The translations under genes were made by a program, and so were the position numbers. A DNA stretch of 10,000 bases from positions 1-10,000 of the forward strand of contig CABPSV020000415.1 in the NCBI GenBank assembly GCA_902459845.2. Reading direction: 5' to 3'. The notes under the pieces are model-generated. The model was not told the DNA's origin. It saw nothing but the letters and a program-made list of their open reading frames with translations, and did no database searches. The stretch is from Hepatocystis sp. ex Piliocolobus tephrosceles (taxonomy: Eukaryota; Apicomplexa; Aconoidasida; Haemosporida; Plasmodiidae). Below are positions 8,151-10,000 of the stretch, in pieces; the first letter of the stretch is position 1; each line of letters starts with the position of its first letter.

Positions 8151-8288
8151 AAAAAAAAAGAAAAAAAAAAGGAAAAAAAAAAAAGGAAAAAAAAAAGGAA
8201 AAAAAAAAGGAAAAAAAAAGGAAAAAAAAAGGAAAAAAAAAGGAAAAAAAAAGGAAAAAAAAAAGAAAAAAAAAAGAATAAAAAAAAG
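8151..8288. repeat. Phased A-tract/GG polypurine array, about 11-bp period
   Basis: A pure purine stretch has G or GG at 8160, 8171, 8185, 8197, 8209, 8220, 8231, 8242, 8253, 8265 and 8276. Spacing is therefore mostly 11-12 bp between runs of 9-12 A. The period is close to one DNA helical turn, so intrinsic curvature or rigidity is expected. The unit GGAAAAAAAAA is tandemly repeated. Both apparent reading frames here are low complexity and not accepted as coding. Confidence 0.85.
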
Positions 8289-8721
8289 AAAAAAAGAGGA
8301 AAAGTTTTATAAAACACAGTAAATAAATATTTTACGCTTGAATAAAATTTATTGTAATGTATTATCTGTTCACAACATGTAACTTATTACATATACATAC
8401 CATTGGCAGAGATTTTTATATTTTTTACTTATGTGAAAAAAAAAAAAAAAATAATAATAAAATGAGTCAAAATATGAACATTAATAGTTTATACCAACAG
8501 ATTTAACAAGAAGTGGTGCTATTATATACATGTATAGGTATATACAAATTTTGAACAATCTTATTAAGTAAAGTTGTTACCCATAAATAAGAATGTATAG
8601 TAATCGGAGAATCACATTAGCACTTTAATCATACTGTCATAAATGTTTAATAATTTAAAAAATAAAATAAAATAATATGTTTTCATTAATAACATTTGAT
8701 ACAACCGATAAGAACAGTATT

Positions 8722-8754
8722 AAACACTTGAATATATGAAATTATTAAGTGTTT
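8722..8754. repeat. Small inverted repeat (8-bp arms, 17-base loop)
   Basis: AAACACTT at 8722-8729 is the exact reverse complement of AAGTGTTT at 8747-8754. A short stem-loop is possible in RNA from either strand, followed by T-rich sequence on the plus strand. In DNA this A+T-rich, an 8-bp inverted repeat can be chance. Confidence 0.4.
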
Positions 8755-8987
8755 TTGTTGATATATATTGCTTCTCTAAAAAAAAAAAGGAAGTATTGGA
8801 ACTAGTAGATAATTATATATATCCGCATACATAAATACACATTATTCCCTAAGAAGTCAAAATGAGTAGTCGTAAATAAAACAGATAAAAATAAAAAATG
8901 GTGGGTGTGTGTATGTATATTATTATTTCGAATAATATTTTTAAAGTCTAAGTAATAAAATTTTAAGTCTTATAAATGTTTTTTTTA

Positions 8988-9053
8988 CTTATTTATTTAT
9001 TTATTTATTTATTTATTTGTTTGTTTATTTGTTTATTTTTATTTTTATTTTTT
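8988..9053. repeat. TTTA/TTTG tetranucleotide repeat grading into poly(T)
   Basis: About seven TTTA units are followed by TTTG and TTTA units and then T-rich sequence. It is pyrimidine-rich on the plus strand and lies 170 bp upstream of the gene at 9225, so it is probably in its 5' untranslated region or an upstream intron. Confidence 0.8.
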
Positions 9054-9224
9054 TTGCGTTATATTTTTTGTACTACAAGTGTAATATTCTCAGAAATGTA
9101 TATGTTTTGGTGACATTCCTTGTTTTTTTTTATTTTTGCTATTATTTTTGCTATCATTTTTGAATATACTTCTATTGCTGAATTTTTTATTTTATTATTT
9201 TATTTTTTTTATCTTTTCTTTCAC

Positions 9225-10000
9225 ATGTGTATTAAACAGAATAAAAGCTACTTGTTGTATACCTTTTTAATTATTTCCATATTTAATATAAAATTGAGAG
9301 AAGGCATTTTAATAATTAGTGATTTACCTAAGGGTATGACTAAATTTTCGAATAATAATTTTATGAACAAGATTGAAAATATCTATAATAGTAAGCTAAT
9401 GAAAAGTTATTATAAACAATGGATATATAAATATTTTTATATAAATAATAAAAAAAAAAAAAAAAAAAAAAAGGAAAAAATTTGGCTAAAAAATGATTGT
9501 GTCTCTCCTAGTATTATTAAACCATTTTATAAGCTCATAAAATTGGTAAAAATAAAAAAAGTGAATAATTTTTTAACACCCCAAAAAAACCTATACAATA
9601 ATGTCAAAAGAAAAATATATAATAAAGGTGAATATCAATTGATATTAAACAAATTAATTAAAAATCTAAAAAATAATATGCACAATTATAATAAAAGAGT
9701 TATTAAAAATGATACGTCAAATATAACAAATTTCTTAATAAAAAAGAAAATCTTGTTGTTTTTTTTTCTCTATAATTTGAATTTATTACATTATAAGAAC
9801 AGAAGTAATTATATAAATAAACAAATTATAAAAAAAAAAATATATTCTTTATATAATGTTTCTAATGTTAATGATGGAACCAAAAAAACAGTAAATGTAA
9901 CATCCGTTATTGCAACTGTCGATAGTGATACCGTCGCAAAAAAAAAGTTGAAACATTGCCAAAAACAACTTTACCAAAATATACAAACCACAAATGACAA
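9225..10000 (+). CDS. N-terminal part of an unidentified protein with a signal-peptide-like start (continues past the window)
   Basis: I do not recognise the product. The frame is open from ATG at 9225 to the window end, 258 full codons with no stop. That is highly unlikely by chance in DNA this A+T-rich. Residues 1-8 are polar/basic (MCIKQNKS), followed by a hydrophobic core of about 15 residues (YLLYTFLIISIFNI). A long Lys/Asn/Tyr-rich, strongly basic region follows, with few acidic residues until about residue 205. Known: a signal peptide followed by a basic, Lys/Asn-rich transit peptide targets Plasmodium proteins to the apicoplast; that destination is inference. A 23-base poly(A) (9450-9472) encodes a Lys run with the frame open on both sides. 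Start choice: a stop at 9111-9113 precedes it and no other in-frame ATG lies between. The start context is pyrimidine-rich, and TATTAAACAG at 9230-9239 could be an acceptor for an upstream exon. Confidence 0.75.
   Translation, partial: MCIKQNKSYLLYTFLIISIFNIKLREGILIISDLPKGMTKFSNNNFMNKIENIYNSKLMKSYYKQWIYKYFYINNKKKKKKKKEKIWLKNDCVSPSIIKPFYKLIKLVKIKKVNNFLTPQKNLYNNVKRKIYNKGEYQLILNKLIKNLKNNMHNYNKRVIKNDTSNITNFLIKKKILLFFFLYNLNLLHYKNRSNYINKQIIKKKIYSLYNVSNVNDGTKKTVNVTSVIATVDSDTVAKKKLKHCQKQLYQNIQTTND
9450..9472 (+). repeat. 23-base poly(A) within the partial gene (poly-Lys)
   Basis: The run encodes consecutive lysines after YINN and before KEKIWLKND, at about residues 76-83. Because the frame continues open for 500 bases afterwards, the length given appears correct modulo three. 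Confidence 0.85.

Larger units (their letters stand above)
7153..9224. other. About 2 kb intergenic region between divergent genes, repeat-rich
   Basis: No convincing exon was found on either strand. It should contain the 5' untranslated regions and promoters of the coiled-coil gene (leftward) and of the partial gene at 9225 (rightward). Large simple-sequence tracts are listed separately. A plus-strand Lys-only reading at 8140-8322 and its Phe-only antisense are products of the A-tract array. The stretch 8330-8980 is the most complex part and could hide an untranslated exon or noncoding RNA, but nothing definite is seen. Confidence 0.6.

Noticed and set aside
8102..8322. Lys-only plus-strand and Phe-only minus-strand frames
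   Set aside because: They are purely products of the polypurine array and show no complexity expected of a protein.
8458..8880. Possible small exons beginning ATGAGTCAAAATATG (8462) or ATGAGTAGTCG (8862) as first exons of the gene at 9225
   Set aside because: Both meet stops within a few codons and neither has a good donor in a phase that joins the 9225 frame.

Overview
This is nuclear DNA from a malaria parasite (genus Plasmodium; species not determinable by eye). The evidence is extreme A+T richness, dozens of poly(A)/poly(T) and (TA)n tracts, proteins swollen by Lys/Asn/Ser-rich insertions, short T-rich GT-AG introns, and long gene-poor spacers. Nothing bacterial, viral or mobile was found, and no tRNA, rRNA or CRISPR array.

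Layout. (1) 291-4386, minus strand: one large two-exon gene that I identify as the NatC auxiliary subunit NAA35/Mak10. Its 58-nt first exon (4329-4386) is joined to exon 2 across a 191-bp intron, with matching phase. Exon 2 is split into two reading frames by one missing base in a 21-bp coding repeat (2243-2262). With that base the gene is 1302 codons; as written it stops at 2156 after 679 residues. (2) 4387-5935: a spacer with an unusual C-tract, a well-formed start codon plus GTAAGT donor at 4790-4805 (a possible tiny spliced plus-strand transcript), and repeats. (3) 5936-7152, minus strand: a probable four-exon gene for a 210-residue coiled-coil protein, assembled here from splice sites and phase. 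(4) 7153-9224: about 2 kb of spacer between divergent genes, holding a 66-bp AT microsatellite, a 47-base poly(A), an 11-bp-phased A-tract/GG array and TTTA repeats. (5) 9225-10000, plus strand: the start of a gene that runs off the window. It encodes a hydrophobic signal-like N-terminus followed by a long basic Asn/Lys-rich stretch, as in secretory or apicoplast-targeted proteins.

The genes do not form an obvious pathway. NAA35 would anchor the NatC N-terminal acetyltransferase on cytosolic ribosomes. The other two genes are not recognised. No undescribed multi-gene system is visible. The observations most worth a check are the frameshift inside the NAA35 repeat, the small-exon gene models, and the possible mini-transcript at 4790.
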